Positions 1 to 7,097 of a stretch of 25,157 nt of DNA are shown one piece after another (within the stretch, counting starts at the first letter, position 1; every line of letters begins with the position of its first letter). Under the pieces are notes generated by a model, which worked only from the letters and a program-made list of their open reading frames with translations, ran no database searches and was not told the DNA's origin. Where the stretch lies: NCBI RefSeq assembly GCF_946479975.1, contig NZ_CAMLIX010000043.1, forward strand, positions 1 to 25,157, in the 5' to 3' direction. The stretch is from an uncultured Flavobacterium sp. (GTDB lineage: Bacteria; Bacteroidota; Bacteroidia; Flavobacteriales; Flavobacteriaceae). A program made the translations under genes and the position numbers.

Positions 1-634
1 TAATAATATGTTTGCCCATTTTTCCCGAACTGACTTTCGCCAGCGAATTAGATTCGGGTTCGTATTTGTCCAAATACGATTTCACCCGTTCGCCCGGAAC
101 CTGAGTCCATATAAAACCGCCAGACCAAGCATATTGCGAAAAAGGAAGATCAATATTGTTTTCGGGTTCGCGCTGTCTTTTGTCAAAAGTGGTTAAGTAT
201 TCTCGTAATTCGGCCAAAACTTCTGAATCTTTAAGATACATCATCGGCCTTGGGCAGTAGATTTCGGTTCCGTTTTCGCCAGAACCTGCGCCACGAAGTA
301 CAAAAGCGCTTCTTTCGATATAAAGAATTTCACTTAAAATAAGTTTTCCTGCTGGCAATTGTAAAACTACATTTCCTTCAACAGCGTTTGCCGCTTTAAA
401 AGCTTTTAAAAGTGCTTTTGAATCGTCTAATTCATCATTGGCTTTTACACCAAAATCTGCAGCGTTAATTACTTTTCCATTAAGTTCAGGAATCTGGCTT
501 TCGCCGAAGTGATATCCTGCGTAACTAAAATCGGGAAGATAATTGGTTTTTGAAGTAATAATTTTTGGTAATTCCTGCGCCAGTAAAGAATTCATGAAAA
601 GACCGCAGGATAAAAAAATGACTTGGCGAATCAT
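1..634 (-). CDS. Secreted pectate-lyase-like beta-helix protein (5' part, runs off the left edge)
   Basis: An open frame starts at the ATG at 632-634 (minus strand) and runs 211 codons without a stop to the window edge, so only the N-terminal part is visible. The first 20 or so residues form a signal peptide (MIRQVIFLSCGLFMNSLLAQ), so export is expected. Around residues 54-75 the segment VINAADFGVKAND followed by LDDSKALLKAF matches the start of the pectate lyase superfamily beta-helix (G-DFGAk-DG-tDDT-A type, Pfam Pectate_lyase_3). LRGAGSGENGTEIY about 50 residues later fits the same fold. The protein lies downstream of the uronate operon on the same strand, after a 253-bp gap with a long inverted repeat. 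A polysaccharide lyase or glycan-binding role fits that context. The exact lyase family and substrate cannot be read from this part. Confidence 0.75.
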   Translation of the reverse strand, partial: MIRQVIFLSCGLFMNSLLAQELPKIITSKTNYLPDFSYAGYHFGESQIPELNGKVINAADFGVKANDELDDSKALLKAFKAANAVEGNVVLQLPAGKLILSEILYIERSAFVLRGAGSGENGTEIYCPRPMMYLKDSEVLAELREYLTTFDKRQREPENNIDLPFSQYAWSGGFIWTQVPGERVKSYLDKYEPESNSLAKVSSGKMGKHII

Positions 635-717
635 GGTTTGTGGTTTTTGTGGTTAGTTAGTTTTTTGAGAGTTTGCCACGAAGACACTAAGACACGAAGT
701 TTTTTGTTTCTCACAGA

Positions 718-825
718 TTTTTGTCATCCTGACGAAGGAAGGATCACACTAGAAACTCCTCAACGAGAATCGACAATCTTTGTCGAGCTACTTGTGTGAT
801 CCTTCCTTCGTCAGGATGACAAAAA
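718..825. repeat. 108-bp element with perfect 32-bp inverted arms
   Basis: The arms at 718-749 and 794-825 are perfect reverse complements over 32 bases and enclose a 44-base loop. The loop contains a smaller palindrome, TCGACAATCTTTGTCGA. A sister element with the same total length, loop length and loop core lies at 5567-5674. It fills the gap between uxuA and the downstream lyase-like gene, so as RNA it would form a strong hairpin in the operon transcript. Just upstream (about 671-700) is a short run of repeated CACGAAG/ACTAAGACACG words; nothing else is seen in the gap. Confidence 0.85.
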
Positions 826-887
826 AATCCCTTAAATCTGCGTAATCTGCGGGAGAAAAATGACTTTGTACCTTAGCGGCAAAACTC

Positions 888-2072
888 CTATAAGGAACGT
901 TTAATTCCTAATTCAAGTCCGCGTAGTTCTGCAAGACCTCTCAAACGGCCGATCGCAGAATAACCTGGATTTGTTTTTTTCTTCAAATCATCCAACATTT
1001 GATGACCGTGGTCAGGGCGCATTGGTAATTTGCTGTTGTTTCTTTTTTCTACTTCCAAAATTGCTTTTACAACTTCGTACATATCAACATCGCCTTCAAG
1101 ATGGTTCGCTTCGTAAAAACTTCCTTCTTCGTCGCGCTGCGTACTTCTTAAATGGATAAAATTCATTTTATCTCCGTGACGTCTTACAATTCCTGGCAAA
1201 TCATTATCGGCGCGAACACCGTAAGAACCTGTACACATTGTAAATCCGTTTGATGGAGAAGGAGCAGCGTTCATTAATTCGATCAAATCTTCCTCAGTAC
1301 TTACAACTCTAGGAAGACCTAAAATTGGATAAGGAGGATCATCGGGATGAATCGCCATTAAAACACCTTTACTCTCAGCAACTGGAATAATTTCTTTCAG
1401 GAAATGAAAAAGATTGTTTTTTAAAGCCTGTCTGTCAATATGATTGTATGCGCTCAAAGTAATCAAGAAATCTTCAACAGAATACGCTTCTTCAGCACCT
1501 GGAAGTCCAGCTAAAATGTTTTGCTGTAATTTTACTTTATCTTCTGAAGTCATGGCTTCAAAATAGCTTTTTGCCTTTTGTTTTTGTTCGTCAGAATATT
1601 CATTTTCAGCGCCTGGTCTTTTCAAAATAAACAATTCGAAAGCAGCAAAAGCATTGATATCAAAACGTAAAGCTTTTGAACCATCTTCAACCGTGTAAGA
1701 CAAATCGGTTCTTGACCAGTCTAAAACAGGCATGAAATTATAACAAACACATTTAATACCGCATAAAGCTAAATTTCTGATGCTTTCTTTATAGTTTTCA
1801 ATGTATTCCAGATAATTTCCAGTTTGCTTTTTAATGTCTTCATGTACCGGAATACTTTCAACAACCGACCAAGTTAAACCAGACGCACCTTTTTTAGGAT
1901 CTCCGTTTTCATGTTCAATTTCAACTTTTCTTTTAATGATTTCCTCGATGCTCCAAACTTGTCCGTTTGGAATATGGTGTAAAGCCGTTACAATTCCGGT
2001 TGCTCCAGTTTGCGCAATATCTTGTAAAGAAACAGGATCATTTGGTCCGAACCATCTTAATGTTTGTTCCAT
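888..2072 (-). CDS. uxuA: Mannonate dehydratase
   Basis: UxuA dehydrates D-mannonate to 2-keto-3-deoxy-D-gluconate (KDG) in cytoplasmic glucuronate catabolism. The 394 residues match the usual family length. The N-terminus [16 protein letters not shown] and the following [13 protein letters not shown] are the classic UxuA opening. Further hallmarks are the HPDDPP segment near the middle, [32 protein letters not shown] and, near the end, [11 protein letters not shown]. Conserved His, Cys and Asp residues for metal binding are therefore present. The start ATG is at 2070-2072. It lies 119 bp after the SDR oxidoreductase gene on the same strand, and the gap is filled by a nested palindrome. No kdgK gene for the next step is visible in the window. 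Confidence 0.95.
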   Translation of the reverse strand: MEQTLRWFGPNDPVSLQDIAQTGATGIVTALHHIPNGQVWSIEEIIKRKVEIEHENGDPKKGASGLTWSVVESIPVHEDIKKQTGNYLEYIENYKESIRNLALCGIKCVCYNFMPVLDWSRTDLSYTVEDGSKALRFDINAFAAFELFILKRPGAENEYSDEQKQKAKSYFEAMTSEDKVKLQQNILAGLPGAEEAYSVEDFLITLSAYNHIDRQALKNNLFHFLKEIIPVAESKGVLMAIHPDDPPYPILGLPRVVSTEEDLIELMNAAPSPSNGFTMCTGSYGVRADNDLPGIVRRHGDKMNFIHLRSTQRDEEGSFYEANHLEGDVDMYEVVKAILEVEKRNNSKLPMRPDHGHQMLDDLKKKTNPGYSAIGRLRGLAELRGLELGIKRSL

Positions 2073-2090
2073 TTTTATATTTTTTTATTT

Positions 2091-2180
2091 CCTGCAAGGT
2101 TTTTAAAACCTTGTAGGTCTGATTGATATGTTATTCTAATTTTAAAATTTATACCTACAAGGTTTTAAAAACCTTGCAGG
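2091..2180. repeat. Nested palindrome pair between uxuB and uxuA
   Basis: The 28-base arms at 2091-2118 and 2153-2180 are exact reverse complements around a 34-base AT-rich spacer. Each arm is itself close to palindromic (CAAGGTTTTTAAAACCTTG core), so either two small hairpins or one long stem could form. A related single palindrome (CTGACAGGTTTT and its complement) lies at 5512-5544. The element lies inside the uronate operon, where it could act on the mRNA. Confidence 0.85.
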
Positions 2181-2191
2181 ATTTCGTAATA

Positions 2192-3004
2192 TTAAATACT
2201 TGTAGCGGCGAAACCACCGTCAACTTTTAACGTTATTCCTGTTACGAATTTCGACATGTCGCTGCATAAAAATAAAAGCGCACCGTTAATATCTTCTGGC
2301 GAACCAAATCTTCCCATTGGCGTATGATCGATAATTTTTTCTCCTCTTGGTGTCAACTTTCCTTCTGGAGTCAGCAATAAGGCACGATTTTGTTCACCAA
2401 TGAAAAATCCTGGAGAAATAGCGTTTACACGAATTCCTTCGCCGTATTTAGAAGCCAGTTCAACCGCCATCCATTGTGTGAAATTGTCGATTGCCGCTTT
2501 TGAAGCCGAATAACCCACCACTCTCGTTAAAGGTCTTTGTGCCGATGCAGACGAAATGTTAATGATATTTCCTGATTTCTGTTTCGCAAAAAGCTCCGCA
2601 AAAACCTGAGACGGAAGCATAGTTCCAATTATATTCAAATCGATTACTTTTTGTAAATCATCGGTTTTCATATCATAAATGGCTTGATCTGGCTGAATTG
2701 TTGCTCCAGGCATATTTCCGCCCGCACCATTAATCAAAATGTCAAGACGACCGTATTTTTCAACGATAAAATCTCTCACTTTTTCTATTTCTTCCTTGTT
2801 TAAAACATTTGCCTGAACAGCAAAACCTTGTCCGCCGTTTGCTTCAATTGTTTTTACCGTGCTTTCTGCTTTTTCAAGAGACTGCGAAACGATTCCGACA
2901 ATTACGCCTTGTTTCGCTAATACATTTGCAAAATTACTTCCTAAAACTCCGGCACCTCCTGTGATAAGTGCAATTTTTCCTTTTAGATTGAATATTGAAT
3001 CCAT
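2192..3004 (-). CDS. uxuB: SDR-family D-mannonate oxidoreductase (fructuronate reductase)
   Basis: The 270-residue protein is a short-chain dehydrogenase. The TGGAGVLG cofactor loop is at about residues 16-23, NGAGGNMPGA at 92-101, and the SSASAQ / YSASK catalytic Ser-Tyr-Lys group lies near the middle, followed by the VNAISPGFFIGEQNR loop and a C-terminal VDGGF. The GGNMPGA and GFFIGEQNRALL segments are typical of the SDR-type mannonate oxidoreductases found with uxuA in Bacillus and Bacteroidota (the non-homologous replacement of E. coli UxuB). The likely reaction is NAD(P)H-dependent interconversion of D-fructuronate and D-mannonate in the cytoplasm. Its place between eda and uxuA supports this. 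A gluconate or deoxy-uronate dehydrogenase of the KduD type is the main alternative. Confidence 0.85.
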   Translation of the reverse strand: MDSIFNLKGKIALITGGAGVLGSNFANVLAKQGVIVGIVSQSLEKAESTVKTIEANGGQGFAVQANVLNKEEIEKVRDFIVEKYGRLDILINGAGGNMPGATIQPDQAIYDMKTDDLQKVIDLNIIGTMLPSQVFAELFAKQKSGNIINISSASAQRPLTRVVGYSASKAAIDNFTQWMAVELASKYGEGIRVNAISPGFFIGEQNRALLLTPEGKLTPRGEKIIDHTPMGRFGSPEDINGALLFLCSDMSKFVTGITLKVDGGFAATSI

Positions 3005-3034
3005 TTTTATTTTAAATTTTCAATACTTTATTAC

Positions 3035-3185
3035 TCAAATTCCAAAATTTGAAATTCCAAATTCCAAATTTGAATGATAAGGTAGATTTATGATTTAGTT
3101 TTACTTTAAAATTCCAATTTGAAAAGTATAATTGAGGTTTCGTTTGTATTGGAATTTGGTCCCGATAGCTATCGGGATGGAATTT
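3035..3185. repeat. TTGGAATTT word repeats and an 18-bp perfect palindrome
   Basis: The eda-uxuB gap is repetitive. At 3035-3074 the word AAATTCCAAA recurs with inverted forms. More copies lie at about 3110-3118 and 3149-3158. At 3160-3177 is the perfect palindrome TCCCGATAGCTATCGGGA, flanked on both sides by TGGAATTT (3150-3157 and 3178-3185). The last copy touches the stop codon of the aldolase gene. No gene is seen in the gap. Confidence 0.7.
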
Positions 3186-3846
3186 AACTTCTAATAGCTT
3201 GAATCAAATCCAAAACTCTTATCGTTTCTTTTTCGATTGTATCATAAGCTTCGTATTCCATTACTTCTTTGCTGATTAATTTGCTTCCCATTCCAACCGC
3301 AGAAACACCGGCGTTAAACCAAGTTTCAATACTTTGGCGGGTTGTATCAACGCCGCCTGTTGGCATAAAAATTAAGTTTGGAAAAACATCTTTGATTCCG
3401 CTCATAAAATCAGGACCTAAAATATTTCCGGGGAAAAGTTTAATGAATTTTACTCCAGCATTTTCAGCAGCAATAATTTCTGTTGGCGTCATACATCCTG
3501 GCGCGTAAAGCACTTGGTTTCCAATTAAAAAAGAAGCAACTTCAGGAACAAATCCTGGACTTATAAAGAAATCGGCTCCAGCCAAATAATAGGTTTCTGC
3601 CTGAGCTAAATTTTTTATGGTTCCAATTCCTAAAAGCATTCCTGGCATTTCAGCATCGCGAATTTCAATAAGTTTATTAAAATTGGATAGTGCTTCTGGA
3701 CCACGGCTTGTATATTCTACCGCTCTAATTCCTGAATTATAAAGCGTTTTTAAAATAGCAACACTTTTGTTTTCGTCGGCATTAAAATATAAAGGAAGCA
3801 TTCCCTGTTTCAGAATAACTTCTATAGCATTTTCAATTGTACTCAT
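3184..3846 (-). CDS. eda: 2-keto-3-deoxy-6-phosphogluconate (KDPG) aldolase, bifunctional KDPG/KHG type
   Basis: The 220-residue cytoplasmic class I aldolase splits KDPG into pyruvate and glyceraldehyde 3-phosphate, the last step of the uronate branch. RAVEYTSRGPEAL (residues 41-53) carries the conserved glutamate. LGIGTIKN, FFISPGFVPEV and LYAPGCMTPTEI follow in the family order. The Schiff-base lysine is K136 in FIKLFPGN. PTGGV and GVSAVGMGSKL form the phosphate-binding end. Length and motif spacing are normal. The gene starts 2 bp after the stop of the YhcH-type gene, so the two are almost certainly co-transcribed and probably translationally coupled. No KDG kinase gene is visible beside it. 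Confidence 0.93.
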   Translation of the reverse strand: MSTIENAIEVILKQGMLPLYFNADENKSVAILKTLYNSGIRAVEYTSRGPEALSNFNKLIEIRDAEMPGMLLGIGTIKNLAQAETYYLAGADFFISPGFVPEVASFLIGNQVLYAPGCMTPTEIIAAENAGVKFIKLFPGNILGPDFMSGIKDVFPNLIFMPTGGVDTTRQSIETWFNAGVSAVGMGSKLISKEVMEYEAYDTIEKETIRVLDLIQAIRS

Positions 3847-3848
3847 CT

Positions 3849-4298
3849 TTATATTTTTACTTTAATTACAATTTTCTTCAATAATCCTTCGCCAATCATT
3901 GCTGTGTGAACATCTTCTGGGAATAAGATCGCAAATTGTTTTTCCTGTAATTGAAAAAACGTATCTGGTGCATCATGAAAAAAACGAACGTCTCTTTCGT
4001 CGCTGTAATCGCCATTTGGGTTTACACATTTTTCTCTAGGTTTCCACGCAAAAGTTTCAGGCCCTTTTATAGAAATCTGAATGTCAATGTTTTTATCATG
4101 GCATTCAAATCCTTTTACAGCTTCTTCTTTTGTATTTCCTTGTCCCACAATGACAATTAATTTTAATCCTTCGCCAATTTCAAAAGCGCCTTCTTCGAGA
4201 TTTGCAATGTCATTCTGATTTACATAATCAAATGCTTTTTTGAAATTAGGATGCAGATTATAATATTTTGCTGCGTTTTGTAATGAATCTACTATCAT
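3849..4298 (-). CDS. YhcH/YjgK/YiaL family (DUF386) cupin-like protein
   Basis: The 149-residue protein resembles the YhcH/YjgK/YiaL family of small cupin-fold proteins found in sialic acid and uronate gene clusters. Visible landmarks are GAFEIGEGLKLIV (residues 37-49), FECHDKNIDIQISIKGPE (about 84-101), where the family has its conserved His and Asp, and FAILFPEDVHTAMIGEG near the end. The family is thought to act on open-chain or epimeric forms of sugars, but its exact role here is unknown. It is the first gene of the minus-strand operon, directly behind the divergent promoter region, and is followed after 2 bp by eda. Confidence 0.85.
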   Translation of the reverse strand: MIVDSLQNAAKYYNLHPNFKKAFDYVNQNDIANLEEGAFEIGEGLKLIVIVGQGNTKEEAVKGFECHDKNIDIQISIKGPETFAWKPREKCVNPNGDYSDERDVRFFHDAPDTFFQLQEKQFAILFPEDVHTAMIGEGLLKKIVIKVKI

Positions 4299-4314
4299 TT
4301 TATTTCGCTATAAT

Positions 4315-4344
4315 TTTGGTTTGTTAATGTTATGTGTATATTTG
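4315..4344 (+). promoter_or_regulatory. Candidate promoter of the LacI-type regulator
   Basis: TTTG at 4315-4318 and TATATTTG at 4337-4344 are 18 bp apart. This matches the Bacteroidota housekeeping pattern TTTG (-33) and TAnnTTTG (-7). The transcript would start near 4351 inside the palindrome at 4345-4358, leaving a leader of about 115 bases. Confidence 0.5.
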
Positions 4345-4358
4345 CGTGTGCGTACACG
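4345..4358. promoter_or_regulatory. Candidate operator palindrome in the divergent promoter region
   Basis: CGTGT-GCGT-ACACG is an inverted repeat that starts one base after the plus-strand -7 box and lies about 10 bases downstream of the minus-strand -7 box. A repressor bound here would block both promoters. It is the obvious candidate site for the adjacent LacI-type protein, but that link is inferred from position and symmetry only. Confidence 0.5.
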
Positions 4359-4367
4359 GTGCTTTTA

Positions 4368-4397
4368 CAAATGTATATAAAATGTGCTTTAAAACAA
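4368..4397 (-). promoter_or_regulatory. Candidate promoter of the uronate operon
   Basis: On the minus strand, TTG (4397-4395) and TACATTTG (4375-4368) are 19 bp apart. This is a good match to the Bacteroidota -33/-7 consensus. Transcription would begin near 4361 and run into the YhcH-type gene at 4298. Confidence 0.55.
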
Positions 4398-4467
4398 CTT
4401 ATTTTTATTAAATAAATTAAATTTACCATACTGCTTTTATTTTTTTAACTTAAAAAGAATCAATATC

Positions 4468-5487
4468 ATAACAATCAAGAAAATAGCAGAATTAGCTAAT
4501 ATTTCGCCCGGAACTGTAGATCGAATCATACACAAACGCGGACAAGTAGCTCAAGAAACGGTTGACAAAGTCAATGCGATTATCGAAGAGTTTGGTTATA
4601 AGCGAAATATTATGGCGAGTAATCTGGCGCTGAATAAAAAATTTCATTTTGCTGTTTTTCTTCCTAAAACGGAAACTTTAGAATATTGGAGAAGCCAGAT
4701 TGATGGAATCGAAAAGGCAGCTTTGGAATTCAGCAAATTCGGAATCGTTTTAGATTATTTTTTCTACGATTATAATTTAATTTCTTTTAAAGAAACAGTT
4801 CAAAAAGTCATGCAGTTTGAGTGTGATGGTTTACTGTTTGCACCGGTTTTCTATCAAGATTCTGTTGATTTTTTAAATGAATATCAAAAGAAAAATATTC
4901 CCGTTGTCATGATTGACTCCAATATTTCTGAAGAAAATCAGCATGCTTATGTTGGGCAAGATGCTTTTCAGAGTGGTTATCTGGCGGGACGGTTAATAAG
5001 TTTTGCCGTTAAGAACGAACGACAGGTTTTGATTTTTAAAATTACCAGAGAAATCGAAAGTACTTCGGTTTACTTACAGCGAATTGATGGGTTTTATTCC
5101 TATTTTAAAGATCACAACGAACTGACTAATTTTAAATTTTCGGAGGTTACTTTGAAGGATTCCAAAATCGACCAATTGAGTTTGGAAATGTTTTCAGGAA
5201 TCAACAGTGTTTTTGTACCGAATTCGAGAGCTTACATTGTAGCCGAATTTTTAGAAAAGAATAATATAAAAGGTGTTCGTATTATTGGTTTTGATTTACT
5301 GAAAGAAAATATCGAATACTTAAACAAAGGCGTAATCGATTTTTTAATCAATCAAAGACCAGAAGATCAAGGGTACATGGGGATTAATTATTTGTATAAA
5401 AAACTTGTTCTTCAGGAAGAAACTGAAAAGACACATTATATTCCGTTGGAGATTATTTTGAAGGAGAATTATTTTCCTGCGAAATAA
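4468..5487 (+). CDS. LacI-family transcriptional regulator, non-canonical start
   Basis: A canonical reading would start at the ATG at 4612 and give 291 residues with only the sugar-binding domain. The same frame is open upstream to the stop at 4390-4392. It encodes a complete LacI helix-turn-helix from 4468: TIKKIAELANISPGTVDRII, then a hinge ending EEFGYKRNIMASNLA. No ATG, GTG or TTG lies in that open stretch. The start is therefore most likely ATA at 4468 or ATC at 4465, giving about 340 residues, the normal LacI length. The rest is a periplasmic-binding-protein-like effector domain (DGLLFAPVF, VVMIDSN, GYLAGRL, VIDFLINQRPEDQGY). It is divergent from the uronate operon and probably represses it, with a uronate or KDG-type effector. 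The effector is inferred. Confidence 0.85.
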   Translation: MTIKKIAELANISPGTVDRIIHKRGQVAQETVDKVNAIIEEFGYKRNIMASNLALNKKFHFAVFLPKTETLEYWRSQIDGIEKAALEFSKFGIVLDYFFYDYNLISFKETVQKVMQFECDGLLFAPVFYQDSVDFLNEYQKKNIPVVMIDSNISEENQHAYVGQDAFQSGYLAGRLISFAVKNERQVLIFKITREIESTSVYLQRIDGFYSYFKDHNELTNFKFSEVTLKDSKIDQLSLEMFSGINSVFVPNSRAYIVAEFLEKNNIKGVRIIGFDLLKENIEYLNKGVIDFLINQRPEDQGYMGINYLYKKLVLQEETEKTHYIPLEIILKENYFPAK

Positions 5488-5511
5488 TAACTTTGCGTTT
5501 TTTTGCGAATT

Positions 5512-5544
5512 ACACCTGACAGGTTTTTAAAACCTGTCAGGTGT
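5512..5544. repeat. Palindromic hairpin with 16-bp stem
   Basis: ACACCTGACAGGTTTT (5512-5527) and its exact reverse complement (5529-5544) are separated by one base. The stem is related to the two arms of the element at 2091-2180. It lies 25 bp after the regulator stop codon and between convergent genes, so it may work as a transcription terminator. It lacks a long T run on the plus side. Confidence 0.75.
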
Positions 5545-5566
5545 TGTTATCTAAATTACATTCTGT

Positions 5567-5674
5567 TTTGTCATTTCGACCGAAGGGAGAAATCACACGC
5601 GGGATTCCGTCAACTAAATCGCCAATCTTTGTCGAGTTTCTAGTGTGATTTCTCCTTTCGGTCGAAATGACAAA
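5567..5674. repeat. Second 108-bp element with 32-bp inverted arms
   Basis: The arms at 5567-5598 and 5643-5674 pair over 32 bases with a single mismatch, which is G-U-compatible in RNA. The loop is 44 bases, exactly as in the element at 718-825, and shares its core CAATCTTTGTCGAG (5623-5636). The arm sequences differ between the two copies (CATCCTGAC versus CATTTCGACC) but each copy remains self-complementary. It fills the gap between the convergent regulator and DUF4861 genes. Confidence 0.85.
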
Positions 5675-5722
5675 CTAAACGAAAAAACTTTGCGTCTTAA
5701 CGCCTTAACAGCAGAAAAACAC

Positions 5723-6886
5723 TTATTTCTTCACCTTCACAATCAAAGGATTATTAATCTTCTCTGCAAAAGAACTTAAATATTTTTCCCATTCCTGTTT
5801 CGTTTGAAACGGACTTCCTTTTTTCCATCCAAAACCTACATAATAGATTGCTTTGTTGTTTTTAACAGCAAGATTTCCGTATAAGTTGCTTAGATCTTTT
5901 TCATCTGTAACATGATTATCAAAACTAATCATTGAACCTTTTGGAGCAACCAGACCAATACCAATTTCTGAATCGTCAATTGGTTCCCAATAACTTAGCC
6001 AGCCTTCTTTTAGATTTGTTCCTGTTGTTCCTTTTTTATCGTGAAGTGTCAATCCTGCAGCAATAGTTTTTGTACCAGTAATATTGATTTCAAAACGAGA
6101 AAGCTGGCTTCCGTAATCTAAACTGATTAATTTTGATTCGGTTATTTTATTTCCTTTTGCATCCCAATCGGCGTAAGTTAAAATAAAACTTGTTCTAATT
6201 GGTCCCGTTGTAATCGTTTTCCAGCTGATGAAATTTTTGGAAAAATAATACTTACCATCAACATTTACAGCAATTCCGCCCACACCGCGACTGTCTCCAA
6301 CGTGAAAATTGTCTAGACCTTCTCCTGTATCTTTATGATAAGTTCCTTTTCCAGATGTCATTTTTTCATACCATTTATTAATAATTGGATAATCGACTCT
6401 TTTTAACCAAGCATCGATTCCGCTTGTTAAAGTACCGCCTGCCACATTCTCTTCAACCATTTTCTGCGCCACAGGTCCGTACGTTCTAAAAGCAACTTTG
6501 TTATTTTCCCACGCATAATCGTCTGTGCGTTCAGGAACAAAGCGAGAATAACAACTAATAGTTTTTGAAGCATTTGGATTTGTTCCTACCAAAACCTCAA
6601 AATCCTGTTTAGATGAAGCTTTAATTTTTGGCTGAAACAACAAAACATCTGCTGTTTCATCACTATCATTATCTACAGTTTGAGTTTCTAAAAATGTACT
6701 GCCGTTTTTTATTACATAATCTTCGAGTTTGGCATTTGCAGTTAATCCGAGCGATTTTTTGGATAATTCTACGGTTTCAAATTCTCGATCTACTTTTAAA
6801 GTGTTGGAAATTGTAATGATTTTATTCTGAGAAAAAGCAGTAAAATTGGCGGTCAGAATGGTTATGATAAAAAGATGTTTTTTCAA
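5723..6886 (-). CDS. Secreted DUF4861-family protein
   Basis: The protein resembles DUF4861 proteins of Bacteroidota, which often sit in polysaccharide utilisation loci and are assumed to act on glycans. The activity is not known to me. The frame is open up to an ATG at 7111, but that start adds 75 residues of AT-rich, low-complexity sequence and overlaps the divergent HAD gene. A TTG at 6884-6886 gives a clean signal peptide (KKHLFIITILTANFTAFSQ after the start) and 387 residues, so I chose it. Recognisable segments are RFVPERTDDYAWENNKVAFRTYGP, seen here only in part as PERTDDYAWENN, then LDNFHVGDSRGVGG and the C-terminal YYVGFGWKKG. The gene is convergent with the LacI gene and separated from it by two palindromic elements. 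A link to the uronate locus is plausible by proximity. Confidence 0.75.
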   Translation of the reverse strand: MKKHLFIITILTANFTAFSQNKIITISNTLKVDREFETVELSKKSLGLTANAKLEDYVIKNGSTFLETQTVDNDSDETADVLLFQPKIKASSKQDFEVLVGTNPNASKTISCYSRFVPERTDDYAWENNKVAFRTYGPVAQKMVEENVAGGTLTSGIDAWLKRVDYPIINKWYEKMTSGKGTYHKDTGEGLDNFHVGDSRGVGGIAVNVDGKYYFSKNFISWKTITTGPIRTSFILTYADWDAKGNKITESKLISLDYGSQLSRFEINITGTKTIAAGLTLHDKKGTTGTNLKEGWLSYWEPIDDSEIGIGLVAPKGSMISFDNHVTDEKDLSNLYGNLAVKNNKAIYYVGFGWKKGSPFQTKQEWEKYLSSFAEKINNPLIVKVKK

Positions 6887-7097
6887 AATTTTAGTGTTTT
6901 TATATTTTAAAAAATTGGTTTTGATAGAAGTATAAAAGTACAAATCAAAAATTAAATAAAAATACAGAATTGGAGTAATTCTGTTCAGAATATTATAAAA
7001 GAGGAGATTAGTCTGAAAAAAAAATGAATTATTTTTCGTAAATTTCATTTCTTGTCTTTTTCGGACGTTCAATTTATAATTAAAAGAAAACAATAAA

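Noticed and set aside
8..196. Short plus-strand open frame at the left edge
   Set aside because: It is antisense to the lyase-like gene, whose signal peptide and beta-helix motifs are convincing.
2192..3004. KduD-type gluconate or deoxy-uronate dehydrogenase
   Set aside because: The GGNMPGA and GFFIGEQNRALL segments and the position between eda and uxuA favour the SDR mannonate oxidoreductase, though the alternative is not excluded.
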